A DNA stretch of 38,715 bases from Nitrososphaerales archaeon (lineage in GTDB: Archaea > Thermoproteota > Nitrososphaeria > Nitrososphaerales > CADDZS01): the NCBI GenBank assembly GCA_030041355.1, contig JASHNZ010000098.1, forward strand, positions 1-38,715. The letters are read 5' to 3'. This document shows positions 16,187 to 24,710 of this stretch, in pieces (the first letter of the stretch is position 1; the number at the start of each line of letters is the position of its first letter). The position numbers and the translations under genes were made by a program. The notes beneath the pieces were generated by a model that saw only the letters and a list, made by a program, of their open reading frames with translations, had not been told where the DNA came from and ran no database searches.

Positions 16187-19114
16187 TTAAGAAAAGATCT
16201 TCGGTGGATCCACTTTGAGAGCTTCCTTGAACTCCACCTGTGGGAAAGAATTCGGACCTACTCTACCCGTGCCTCCTTTTAGCTTATCCGTGAGAGCCGT
16301 CAGAATTTTGTTTGGAGTGATCGGCACTTGGTCAATGCGTATGCCCAGTGCGTCATGGATCGCGTTTGCAATGGCAGGAACGACAGGAAGCAGAGGACCT
16401 TGACCTACCTCCTTGGCACCGAACGGACCCTCCGGGTCTATGCTCTCCACGATAATCGGATGGATTTCTGGGACTTCGAGGGGCGTAGGAGTCTTGTATC
16501 CAAGCATTGAAGGAGATTTGTGCATTCCGTCCTTGAAGGTATGTTCTTCCATGAGAGCCTCGCCTAGAGCCATAACCACGCTTCCCTCTATTTGCCCTTC
16601 AGCGAGCAAAGGATTGATTGATCGCCCTAGATCGTGTGCTAACCACACATTCTTCACTTCCACGTGCCCTGTTGAGCTGTTGCATCTTACTTCAGCAACG
16701 CATGCAGAAAAACTGTACGCGGGTGACGGGCCTACGCCTGACCCCTTGTATGGGCCGGCGAGATTCGGAGGCTTGTAGGATCCCGTTCCAACGAGCGCCC
16801 CAAATTGTGACTCTGCCTTTCTAACGGCTTGTGTCCAATCGATTCCCTTACTCGGATCATCTCGGAAGTAGATCCGTCCTTCTCTCGAAACGAGGTCACT
16901 TTGAGGCACTCCGATCTCCCTTGAAGCGACTTCGAATAGAAGCTCCCTGACGTTTTTCGCTGCTTCTAAAACTGCATTGCCCGCCATGAATGTGACTCGG
17001 CTCGAATAACTTCCGAGGTCGACCGGAGTTAGGTCAGTATCGGCGCTCACTATTGAGACATCTGAGACATCTAGGCCGAGAGCTTCGGCTACGATGAACG
17101 AAAGTACCGAATCAGAACCTTGACCGATGTCAGTCGCCATAGAATACACTGTTGCCTTGCCATCTCGGTCGATCCTCACCTCGGCACTGGAGTGTGGCAT
17201 ATTGTTCCAAAAGATCGGCAACCCTGCTCCACTGATGTAGCTGCTGACGGCAAAACCGATACCGTTCCCCTGTCCCAAGTGGCCACGTTTTTTCTGAAAT
17301 TCTGATGCTGAAAGAACTTTTTCGATGCATTCTTGGAGCCCACAGCTTGTAATTCGGAGATAGTTCACACTCGTCGAGAAGGGATTGACTAGATTGCGCC
17401 GCCTGATTTCAACCGGATCAATTCCGAGATCTTCCGATGCCTTGTCAATCTGACACTCGATGGCGAATCTGGGTTGGGGCGTACCGTGCCCTCTTTTGGG
17501 GCCGCAAGGCGGCTTGTTTGTGTATACTCTTAGTCCTTCATACTTGTAATTTGGTATCTTGTACGTCGCTGTTTGAAGTGCTCCAACATAATATGTCGTA
17601 GCCACGCCATAGCTGCCGTAGGCACCACCATCAAGTAATGCCTTGAGGTGAAGTGCAGAAATTCTCCCATCTCCCTTGAAACCCGTCTTTAGACGCATCA
17701 ACGTGGGATGCCTTCCTCTGTGGAGATAGAACACTTCTTCTCGCGTGCATGTTATTTTGACAGGCTGGCTGCACAACATTGAGAGCTTCGCCGCTACAAG
17801 CTCATGAGAAAAGATGTCAGATTTTCCTCCAAAGCCGCCTCCCACCTCTGGCACTATGACTCTTACCTTGCTTGCTTGCAAACCCAAGACCTTGCACAGC
17901 GTCCTTTGGAGGTAGTGTGGGACCTGTGTGGATGACCACTCTGTGAGTTTTCCATCAGCACCGTACGAGGCGATCGCGGAGTGCTCCTCAAGTGCGACAT
18001 GATTGCTCCCCTCGTAAAAGAAAGTATCTTCACGCGTATAGTCAGCCTCTTTGAAGCCCTGCTCCACATCACCGAACTCGAGACTGACAGTCTTGTGGAT
18101 GTTGTTAGAGCACTCTCCATCCTCATGGATACTTGCTGAATTCTTTGAGAGAGCCTCTTCGATAGAATTTACTGATTGGAGAGGCTCATACTTCACGTCG
18201 ATATACTCAAGAGCCTTTTGAGCTATATCAGGCGAATCTGCCGCGACTGCAGCTACAGGTTCCCCAAAATATCTGACTTTGCGAAGTGCGAAGGCTCTTT
18301 CGTCTTCGCTAGTAGGCATGATGCCGTACTTGATTGGTAGGTCTTCTGCGGTGATGATCGCCCGAACACCATCAAGAGACATCGCTCGGTCTTTGGAAAT
18401 GGAGACAATCTTGGCATGGGAATGAGTGCTCCTCAGTATCTTCCCATACAGCATGTTCGGAAAGCTCAGATCGTCCGTGTACTTTGCTTGCCCTGTTAGC
18501 TTGCTCTCGACACCGACCTTTGGAATTGGCCTCCCTATTACAGAAAACTCCTTCGGCATCCTGTGCTCGCGCTCTTCGTCCATGCTCCAAGGAGCGGATC
18601 TTTGCCCGGAATGACTTTCTCCTATTTGCAAGTGATGTTGAGTGGATTCTTTTCTCAAGCTGGCGAGTCTTACTGCTTCAATTATCTTGTTGTAACCTGA
18701 GCATCTGCAGATGTTGCCTGATAGAGCTTCTCTGATTTCCCTTTCGCTGGGATTGGAAGTGGTCTGCAAAAGAGCTAGGCCGCTCATGAGCATTCCAGGA
18801 GTGCAATATCCGCACTGTACAGCTCCTGTCTCCGCAAAGGCTTGTTGTAGGACATGTAGCTTGCAATCAGGAGCCAAACCCTCCACAGTTCCGATTTCGA
18901 ACGAGCGCACCTCGCTAGCCAAAGTGAGACAAGATAGGCGTGGCTTTCCTCCGATCAAAACAGTGCAAGCGCCACATTCGCCTAGTTCGCATCCGTGTTT
19001 AGTTCCTGTTAGACCAAGATCTTCTCTCAATAACTCAAGGAGCGTTTGATTAGGACGTACGTTCGTACGATATGTCCTGCCATTGATTTTGAATCTCATC
19101 TTATGGCTTGGCAA
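16187..19114 (-). CDS. hcrA: 4-Hydroxybenzoyl-CoA reductase, fused [2Fe-2S] and molybdenum subunits (HcrC-HcrA)
   Basis: A 975-residue fusion. Residues 1-155 form the [2Fe-2S] subunit, with the plant-type cluster at C42/C47/C50/C62 (GCELGECGAC) and the helical-domain cluster at C101/C104/C136/C138 (QCGYCTPG, NICRCSG). After a polar linker (about 155-185) the molybdopterin subunit begins (IGRPIPKVGVESKLTGQAKY). It contains GGGFGGKS, GPKRGHGTPQPRFAIE and DIGQGSDSV. The conserved active-site segment reads GAKEVGQGP: glutamine 905 (codon CAA at 16400-16402) where the family normally has the base glutamate (GVGE). HcrA and HcrC are normally separate genes. It removes the phenolic hydroxyl of 4-hydroxybenzoyl-CoA to give benzoyl-CoA using two ferredoxin electrons. 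Another CoA-thioester or purine substrate is not excluded, but hcrB supports this call. Confidence 0.82.
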   Translation of the reverse strand: MPSHKMRFKINGRTYRTNVRPNQTLLELLREDLGLTGTKHGCELGECGACTVLIGGKPRLSCLTLASEVRSFEIGTVEGLAPDCKLHVLQQAFAETGAVQCGYCTPGMLMSGLALLQTTSNPSEREIREALSGNICRCSGYNKIIEAVRLASLRKESTQHHLQIGESHSGQRSAPWSMDEEREHRMPKEFSVIGRPIPKVGVESKLTGQAKYTDDLSFPNMLYGKILRSTHSHAKIVSISKDRAMSLDGVRAIITAEDLPIKYGIMPTSEDERAFALRKVRYFGEPVAAVAADSPDIAQKALEYIDVKYEPLQSVNSIEEALSKNSASIHEDGECSNNIHKTVSLEFGDVEQGFKEADYTREDTFFYEGSNHVALEEHSAIASYGADGKLTEWSSTQVPHYLQRTLCKVLGLQASKVRVIVPEVGGGFGGKSDIFSHELVAAKLSMLCSQPVKITCTREEVFYLHRGRHPTLMRLKTGFKGDGRISALHLKALLDGGAYGSYGVATTYYVGALQTATYKIPNYKYEGLRVYTNKPPCGPKRGHGTPQPRFAIECQIDKASEDLGIDPVEIRRRNLVNPFSTSVNYLRITSCGLQECIEKVLSASEFQKKRGHLGQGNGIGFAVSSYISGAGLPIFWNNMPHSSAEVRIDRDGKATVYSMATDIGQGSDSVLSFIVAEALGLDVSDVSIVSADTDLTPVDLGSYSSRVTFMAGNAVLEAAKNVRELLFEVASREIGVPQSDLVSREGRIYFRDDPSKGIDWTQAVRKAESQFGALVGTGSYKPPNLAGPYKGSGVGPSPAYSFSACVAEVRCNSSTGHVEVKNVWLAHDLGRSINPLLAEGQIEGSVVMALGEALMEEHTFKDGMHKSPSMLGYKTPTPLEVPEIHPIIVESIDPEGPFGAKEVGQGPLLPVVPAIANAIHDALGIRIDQVPITPNKILTALTDKLKGGTGRVGPNSFPQVEFKEALKVDPPKIFS

Positions 19115-19151
19115 ATCTTGCGGAGAGCCTCACTAACCGGGTAGATGAGAT

Positions 19152-21866
19152 TCACTCGTGCTTGCTAACTCGGACGCGGACTAGATCAGATCCGCTTCCC
19201 GTTCCATCAGTAGTATCGAGCGTGATTGGAACTAGCCTATTCATTCCAGGCATTCCTATTTCCTTCGCGACTGGAGTGATCCAGTGGCCAAACTGTCCCA
19301 ACGCAACGAGTACATCCGGTCGTACCCCTTCTCTGAGTAAGATGCGTGCTTTGACTTTCCCGATCGGAGATTCAATCCAAACTCGGTCATTGGTGCGTAG
19401 CCCTAGCTTTTTTCCGACATCTGAATTCATCATAACTGCCCTGTGACCCATTATGAACCCAGCCGCGTCACCGAGCATCGGATTGCTTGCATTTGCACCG
19501 TGGACATATTGCATACTCTTAGTCGTGAGTAACCAGAACGGATACTTCTTCGGATCCTCGCCGAAGTGTGAAGGAACATCTTCCCAGATGCCAGGAAAGT
19601 TCTCCCACTTGGGAAGTGCTTGATACTCGGCGAGCTGTTTGTCCCACCACTTCACTCCACTTTCGTGTAGTCTTCTTTCAAGCTCCTTCCCGACGCGGTA
19701 CAATCTTTCTTGATAAGGAAGCTCGTATCGCAATTTCTTTGCGATCATGATTGGATGCAAGTACCAGTTTATTCTGCTGAAAGGAACCAGGAATACACCG
19801 TGCTCTTTGAACCAGTCGAGATCTCTTTCCTCTCTTCCATTGCTCAGAAAGAGCGAGGCTGCTCTACAACCTCTGTTCCAGATCTCCTCTGCAACGTACT
19901 TTCTATCGGTTTCTAGACTTAGATCATAACTTGGACTCTTTAGCCTAAATCCAAGCGCCCCCTTGTTGATAGCCTTGTTGTACTGCTCTAATATCCCAGC
20001 GCGGGATGCAATTTCAGTTGAGATATCCGTCATATCCATGGTGTCATGGACAGGACGAATAACCTGCTGGCGCAGGGCTACTCCAATGTGATTCCAAAAT
20101 TGCTCCTGATAACTCGTTCCTCCCGCTCTTGTAAGTTGAACACTTTCGAGATCTGTTGACTCAGGGAGAACCAGATCTGCGAACCAGTTTGTCTCATCCT
20201 CTACGTATGCAAAGCAGACCGTGAATGGAAACTTGGATAAGGCATTGGCGACTGGTTTCGGATCCCACAAAGAGATCAAGGGATTCGCCCTAAAGACTAC
20301 CCAGACGTCCGGAGGAGCAATGCCACGCCAACCTTCAGGCACTTCCTCCATGAAAAGATATGGAAGTGTGGAGGGTCCAAGAGCCTGACTCCAAGACGAA
20401 TCAAGAACGAGAGGTACCAGAGTCTTGTACGCATTTCTGACATGCGGAGAGGCCTCCCAGCCTTCCTTTGAAGTGGGGTTTAGATACTGCTTCATGAAGC
20501 CGTCCTCTCCGATCGCAACACTCTCAATTCGATCAGACATTGGTCTGTTCAAACGAGTGTTGACTCCCATTATTGAGCCTGGAACCTCGAGCGCACCGAA
20601 GAGCGATTGAATTACTATTCTCGCCCAGACAGCTTGGTACGCACCCCATCCATTCGTAACCGTCTTCCCGAGTAATATCGAAATTGGGCGAAATGGCAAA
20701 GTGATCCCTTCGATCTCGGTGGTGCTACCGACATCCGCGAAGCTTGCGAAATCAGCGGCAAGACGCCTAATTGTCTTGGGATCTACATCGCAAATTTTGC
20801 CAGCCCATTCAGGAGTGTAGGGTCTGAAGAATTCTAGCAAGTGTTCGAAACTGGGCTTGCAAGCCACCTTAGTGTACTTCCATTCTTCGCCATCAGCTCC
20901 AATTTCGATCCCCTCTACATCAAATGTGCCAGCCAGTGCCGGTTCGCGCAAAGTCTTATCGTCGTAAGGTTTTGCAACTCCATCGACAAGGTCTAGAATC
21001 AGAGGTTTGCGCGTTTGAAGGTCGCGAAGATAGAAACCATGAGGTCCAATGAGGTATGGACTGTTCGTCGTAGCTCTCAGGAACTTGATGTCGCATAACT
21101 TGGTCCAATCAAGCTCAAAGAGAATCGTGTGGATCATTCCAAACATGAACGCTGCATCAGTCTTCGGTCTGATTGGAATCCACTCGTTTGCTTTCGCACC
21201 TGTGATCGAGAGATGCGGCTCGATCTGAACCCTACGCATTCCTCTTTCTCTTGCTTCTGCGTGACGAAAGATCGCTTGGACCCCACTCGTAACGTTGTCA
21301 TTGTGGCCGAATGATAGCAGAAGCTTCGTTTTCGGCGTATCAGCAGCTACAATGAAGGCTCTGTGCCAGAACTCGCAGAATAGATGTTCCGTGTGATAGC
21401 ATTTCACGCCCTCGCCTGTGCCAAAGCTGAAATCCACAGGTCCCCAAGCTTGAAGGAATGCATTGAAAGTTCCATAATATGCGTCAGGCGTGCCACCTTC
21501 ACCAAGAGTAACGGCAAGTCTTGGGTGGCCATTCTCATCCAAAAGCCCTCTCTGTATGATTGATTTTAGTCGTTGTTCAATTAGGGCAAATGCCTCATCC
21601 CAGGAAATCTTCTGCCACTTTGGTTCTTCATTAAGTCCTTTCTTGGGATTTGTACGCTTCATTGGACTCTTGATGCGGGCAGGGTTGTACGTCTTCTCAA
21701 TCAGACCAAAAGCGTTTGCACAAATTCTGCCTCTTCCAGGATGCTTGCTTTCAAGTTCATAGTCTGGCTCAATTCCAACTGCTACGCCATCTTCAACTAT
21801 TACTTTGCAGATGTCTGGACCATTCACGCACTGATTGCAATATGTAGGGAGCTTTAATGTAGCCAA
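19152..21866 (-). CDS. DMSO-reductase-family molybdoenzyme, PadB-like (phenylacetyl-CoA:acceptor oxidoreductase candidate)
   Basis: A 904-residue catalytic subunit with bis-MGD. An N-terminal [4Fe-4S] site is visible (C9, C12, C20 in YCNQCVNGPDICKV, the fourth in GRICANAFG). Next come YNPARIKSPMKRTNPKKG and WQKISWDEAF, then GTGEGVKCYHTEHLFCEFW with candidate Mo-ligand cysteines, and the C-terminal dinucleotide domain (GANASNPMLGDAAGF). There is no Tat signal, so it is cytoplasmic. The N-terminal GPDICKV...HPGRGRIC...PMKRTNPKKG pattern recalls PadB of phenylacetate degraders, and a matching four-cluster ferredoxin (31004) and membrane subunit (30131) lie in the neighbouring operon. The reaction would be phenylacetyl-CoA to phenylglyoxylate with quinone. 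Substrate is inferred from context; another DMSO-reductase-family function is possible. Confidence 0.68.
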   Translation of the reverse strand: MATLKLPTYCNQCVNGPDICKVIVEDGVAVGIEPDYELESKHPGRGRICANAFGLIEKTYNPARIKSPMKRTNPKKGLNEEPKWQKISWDEAFALIEQRLKSIIQRGLLDENGHPRLAVTLGEGGTPDAYYGTFNAFLQAWGPVDFSFGTGEGVKCYHTEHLFCEFWHRAFIVAADTPKTKLLLSFGHNDNVTSGVQAIFRHAEARERGMRRVQIEPHLSITGAKANEWIPIRPKTDAAFMFGMIHTILFELDWTKLCDIKFLRATTNSPYLIGPHGFYLRDLQTRKPLILDLVDGVAKPYDDKTLREPALAGTFDVEGIEIGADGEEWKYTKVACKPSFEHLLEFFRPYTPEWAGKICDVDPKTIRRLAADFASFADVGSTTEIEGITLPFRPISILLGKTVTNGWGAYQAVWARIVIQSLFGALEVPGSIMGVNTRLNRPMSDRIESVAIGEDGFMKQYLNPTSKEGWEASPHVRNAYKTLVPLVLDSSWSQALGPSTLPYLFMEEVPEGWRGIAPPDVWVVFRANPLISLWDPKPVANALSKFPFTVCFAYVEDETNWFADLVLPESTDLESVQLTRAGGTSYQEQFWNHIGVALRQQVIRPVHDTMDMTDISTEIASRAGILEQYNKAINKGALGFRLKSPSYDLSLETDRKYVAEEIWNRGCRAASLFLSNGREERDLDWFKEHGVFLVPFSRINWYLHPIMIAKKLRYELPYQERLYRVGKELERRLHESGVKWWDKQLAEYQALPKWENFPGIWEDVPSHFGEDPKKYPFWLLTTKSMQYVHGANASNPMLGDAAGFIMGHRAVMMNSDVGKKLGLRTNDRVWIESPIGKVKARILLREGVRPDVLVALGQFGHWITPVAKEIGMPGMNRLVPITLDTTDGTGSGSDLVRVRVSKHE

Positions 21867-21914
21867 GAGTGGAAACCAGCTTATGCCAGGTATTCTAGAC
21901 TCCAGATACCAAAT

Positions 21915-23069
21915 CTAATCAAAGAGTATTGATTCCGCAAATGTCTCCACCATCGTGCGTATGTGCTCAAAACTTGAGCTCGATTCCTCGTATTCAAGAT
22001 GAAGATACGGCATTTTGATCTCGTCGAGCGTTGATTTGTAGATCATATAGTCGTAAAGGGCTGGCTCGCAGAACTTTGGCGTGAGAAATATCACGCCGTC
22101 CGCCTTGATATTCCTAACAAAATTCGCAATGTATGACTGTTTGTTAATATCCGGATGGAACCTCACAGTTAGCGGTTCAGCATTCTGGACGTAGGCTTGT
22201 GCAAGTGAAAAGAGCGGATCGCCCTTCGTTTCAACGTTGCCCAACCAGCGCGAACCCAGCAATCCTTCATCGTTGATTATGTAACAGCCTGCGTCTTCGA
22301 TTACCTTCATGAGCATCAAAGGTGGTTGTTCGCAAAAGTTTCCAACCACGGCAACCCTGATCCTATCCATCGCCTTCGCGTCCTTTGCAGCCAACTCACT
22401 CACGTATCTTTGCAATTGATCGACATAGTGTTCAACAGGCATTATCGATCCGGACCTCATGATCGAATACCATTCTGTGTAATCTAATAACCAAGGCTTG
22501 GATCGCCTGAGATTCACCAGCTCAAGTTGCAGTCTTCTTCGTTCGTTGTACGCTCGGATACTCTTGGCCAGCTGACGAGTTTCGAGCTTCTTTCCCACAA
22601 GTTTTTCCAGCGCGGCCGACACGCGAAGATACTCATCGTTTAGGTACTTTGTCGCGTAGCTTGAGTTGTTGTTGATAGGAAGGTGAATGTAATCGACATA
22701 TCTCTTCTGAAGATTTCTCTTCGTAATCCCCGATAGATTTCTTGCGACATCGCATATGTTCGAAAAAATCAAGCCGTCGAAAACATCAAGATTTCCCTGA
22801 AGCGCCATTTGAAATACGCTCCTGGTGATTGAACAAACGAAGGATTGAGTGTGGGCCGTAGCCATGTCGAGTGCGACTCCGCCGGAAGCACCATACAAGC
22901 CCACCGGCAAAATGCCCAAGGAGTGAGGAAGTTCTTCTGGAAAGTACACCGGAAAATAGCCCAGTGCAAGTCCACCCGTTTCCCTTTTCCATTCTTTCAC
23001 AGTGTCAAAGTTAGTGTAAGAATCTTCGGCTGCTTGCGCGAAAGAGGATTTGAAGCTCAGGGTTTCCAT
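21915..23069 (-). CDS. bcrC: Class I benzoyl-CoA reductase, catalytic subunit BcrC/BzdN-like
   Basis: A 384-residue 2-hydroxyacyl-CoA dehydratase-family subunit, equal in size to BcrC/BzdN. It forms with the BcrB-like protein the module that binds the active-site cluster and benzoyl-CoA. Cysteines expected as cluster ligands are in TQSFVCSITRS, IFSNICDVARN and LTPKFCEPALYDY. GNFCEQPPLMLMKVIEDAGC is the usual start of the C-terminal half. It follows the two ATPase genes (17-nt gap) in a four-gene reductase cluster, which argues against 2-hydroxyglutaryl-CoA dehydratase, whose activator is a single homodimeric ATPase. The ring-opening genes upstream support benzoyl-CoA as substrate. Confidence 0.88.
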   Translation of the reverse strand: METLSFKSSFAQAAEDSYTNFDTVKEWKRETGGLALGYFPVYFPEELPHSLGILPVGLYGASGGVALDMATAHTQSFVCSITRSVFQMALQGNLDVFDGLIFSNICDVARNLSGITKRNLQKRYVDYIHLPINNNSSYATKYLNDEYLRVSAALEKLVGKKLETRQLAKSIRAYNERRRLQLELVNLRRSKPWLLDYTEWYSIMRSGSIMPVEHYVDQLQRYVSELAAKDAKAMDRIRVAVVGNFCEQPPLMLMKVIEDAGCYIINDEGLLGSRWLGNVETKGDPLFSLAQAYVQNAEPLTVRFHPDINKQSYIANFVRNIKADGVIFLTPKFCEPALYDYMIYKSTLDEIKMPYLHLEYEESSSSFEHIRTMVETFAESILFD

Positions 23070-23086
23070 TTTTTGTTTCTCTTGAC

Positions 23087-23884
23087 CTAATTGTTCGACA
23101 TTTTCTTCCTCATGAGACGCTTGTAACCAAGGGATGCCGCCCCAACTGCACCCGCATAGTAAAGATCCTTGGAGGAATTGACCTTCATGCCCAATTTCTC
23201 TTCTAGAGCTTTTACGAAAGCTGAATTGAGAACCAGGCCCCCTGTGAGAGTTACCTCTGGCTGAACTCCCACCTGTCTCAGAGTCAGAATGACTCTTCCG
23301 ACCACAGACAAGTGAGCGCCCATCAAAATATCTTCCATTGGCACTTCTTGCGTAACAAGATTGATTACCTCCGACTCTGCAAGCACAGAGCAGATTGTTG
23401 ACATGTTGACAGGATTCTTTGATGTTAGGGCGACATCTCCCAGCTCGCCAAGTTGCACTCCGGTATAGAAAGCAATTTTTTCAAGGAAGCCCCCGCCGCC
23501 GGCGGCGCACTTTTCTGTAGATCTGAATTTCACTATTCTCCCGTTTTCGTCAATTTTTGATGCTCTTGCATTTCCGGCACCAACATCCAGAATGCACGAA
23601 GTATTGGGATGAAGAAGCCTCGCGCCCTTTGCGTTTGTTGTGATATCAGTAACATTAATGTCTCTGAATGAAACTCTGTACCTCCCAAACCCAGTGGAGA
23701 CTACATACTCAACGACATCCCTATTGAGACCAGATTCTAAGACAGCCTTGTTGAAAGTCTGTTCCGCTGCCTTGTTGAAGTCATATCCCGTGGCGGCGTT
23801 TTCCTTCGCAAGAATTTTCTGGCCGTCTTCAAGCAAAACAACTTTCGTATTCTTTGTCCCTATGTCTATGCCGGCCGTTATCAT
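23087..23884 (-). CDS. Class I benzoyl-CoA reductase ATPase subunit, BcrA/BzdP-like
   Basis: About 265 residues from ATG 23884 (MITAGIDIGTKNTKVV). A frame opening at 23962 overlaps the previous gene by 47 nt and adds 26 non-homologous residues, so I used the internal start, preceded by GGTGGAG. It is an ASKHA-fold ATPase with phosphate-1 motif GIDIGTKNTK, [4Fe-4S] ligands C126 (EKCAAGGGGF) and C165 (MSTICSVLAES), and adenosine motif LTGGLVLN. The phosphate-2 motif reads LDVGAGNARASK where activators normally show DxGGQDxK. The divergent version is in my recollection typical of the A-type partner in the BcrA/BcrD or BzdP/BzdQ heterodimer. It couples ATP hydrolysis to low-potential electron transfer onto the BcrBC module. 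Small size (no C-terminal extension) resembles Azoarcus-type BzdP. Confidence 0.85.
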   Translation of the reverse strand: MITAGIDIGTKNTKVVLLEDGQKILAKENAATGYDFNKAAEQTFNKAVLESGLNRDVVEYVVSTGFGRYRVSFRDINVTDITTNAKGARLLHPNTSCILDVGAGNARASKIDENGRIVKFRSTEKCAAGGGGFLEKIAFYTGVQLGELGDVALTSKNPVNMSTICSVLAESEVINLVTQEVPMEDILMGAHLSVVGRVILTLRQVGVQPEVTLTGGLVLNSAFVKALEEKLGMKVNSSKDLYYAGAVGAASLGYKRLMRKKMSNN

Positions 23885-23915
23885 GTTTTCCAAGAAATTC
23901 TCTCCACCCAAAATG

Positions 23916-24710
23916 TCATATTGCAACCGCAAGGGTTTTTTCGAGTGCAAATTCTGCTGCACCGATGGCTCCGCAAAACATCGTAAGCGGGCTCGTGTTC
24001 AGTTTGATCCCGAGTTGTTCCTGCAAACATCGTACCATGCCAGGGTTGAGCGATACTCCTCCAGTGAAGGTGAGCTCCGGTTCTATGCCCACTCTCCGCA
24101 AAAGCCCGATCGATCTACTCGCTATCGAGCTGTGAACTCCGTATAGGATGTCTTCGAGCTTATTGCCATACGCGAGCTGCTCCTGAGTCTCCATTTCAGC
24201 AAACACAGCACAAGTTGCCGAAATCTTAACAGGTTTCGTCGACTTGAGAGAGATTTCTCCAACTTCGCTCAAACCCAAGTTGAGAGCCCTTGCGGAACCC
24301 TCGATGAACCTGCCCGTCCCGGCCGCACACTTATCGTTCATACAAAAGTCGACGACCTCGCCTCTTGCGTTGACTCTGATAGCCTTCGTATCTTGTCCGC
24401 CCATGTCCAAAACGGTTCTTGTATTGGGAAACAGATAGTGCGCCCCTCTTGCATGACAGCTGATCTCGGTCACCTGAGTATTTCCGAACGTGATCTTGTA
24501 CCTGCCGTAACCAGTTCCCACAATATACGAAACTTCATCTTCCCTTACTCCTGCCTTGCTCAGAGCCGCTTGGTAGACCTTTTTGGTTGCAGCGACGATG
24601 TTCACTCCAGTCATGTCTGAAGTCGTCGTAACAAGCTTGGAGTTTTCGTCAAGTAGGCAGGCCTTGGTATATGTCGAACCGGCATCAACGCCTGCAAAAT
24701 ATTTTGTCAT
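23916..24710 (-). CDS. Class I benzoyl-CoA reductase ATPase subunit, BcrD/BzdQ-like
   Basis: A 264-residue ASKHA ATPase with canonical motifs: GVDAGSTYTK (phosphate 1), LDMGGQDTKAI (phosphate 2), cluster cysteines C128 (NDKCAAGTGRF) and C167 (SATCAVFAEME), and FTGGVSLN (adenosine). A bridging [4Fe-4S] cluster is expected at the interface with the BcrA-like partner. Its ATG overlaps the stop of the BcrB-like gene by one base (TAATG), indicating translational coupling and fixed stoichiometry. Taken alone it could be a dehydratase activator, but pairing with a second, divergent ATPase marks a benzoyl-CoA reductase. Confidence 0.87.
   Translation of the reverse strand: MTKYFAGVDAGSTYTKACLLDENSKLVTTTSDMTGVNIVAATKKVYQAALSKAGVREDEVSYIVGTGYGRYKITFGNTQVTEISCHARGAHYLFPNTRTVLDMGGQDTKAIRVNARGEVVDFCMNDKCAAGTGRFIEGSARALNLGLSEVGEISLKSTKPVKISATCAVFAEMETQEQLAYGNKLEDILYGVHSSIASRSIGLLRRVGIEPELTFTGGVSLNPGMVRCLQEQLGIKLNTSPLTMFCGAIGAAEFALEKTLAVAI

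Noticed and set aside
23640..24146. 168-aa frame on the + strand across the two reductase ATPase genes
   Set aside because: Fully antisense to two genes with clear ATPase and cluster motifs; it has no recognisable features.
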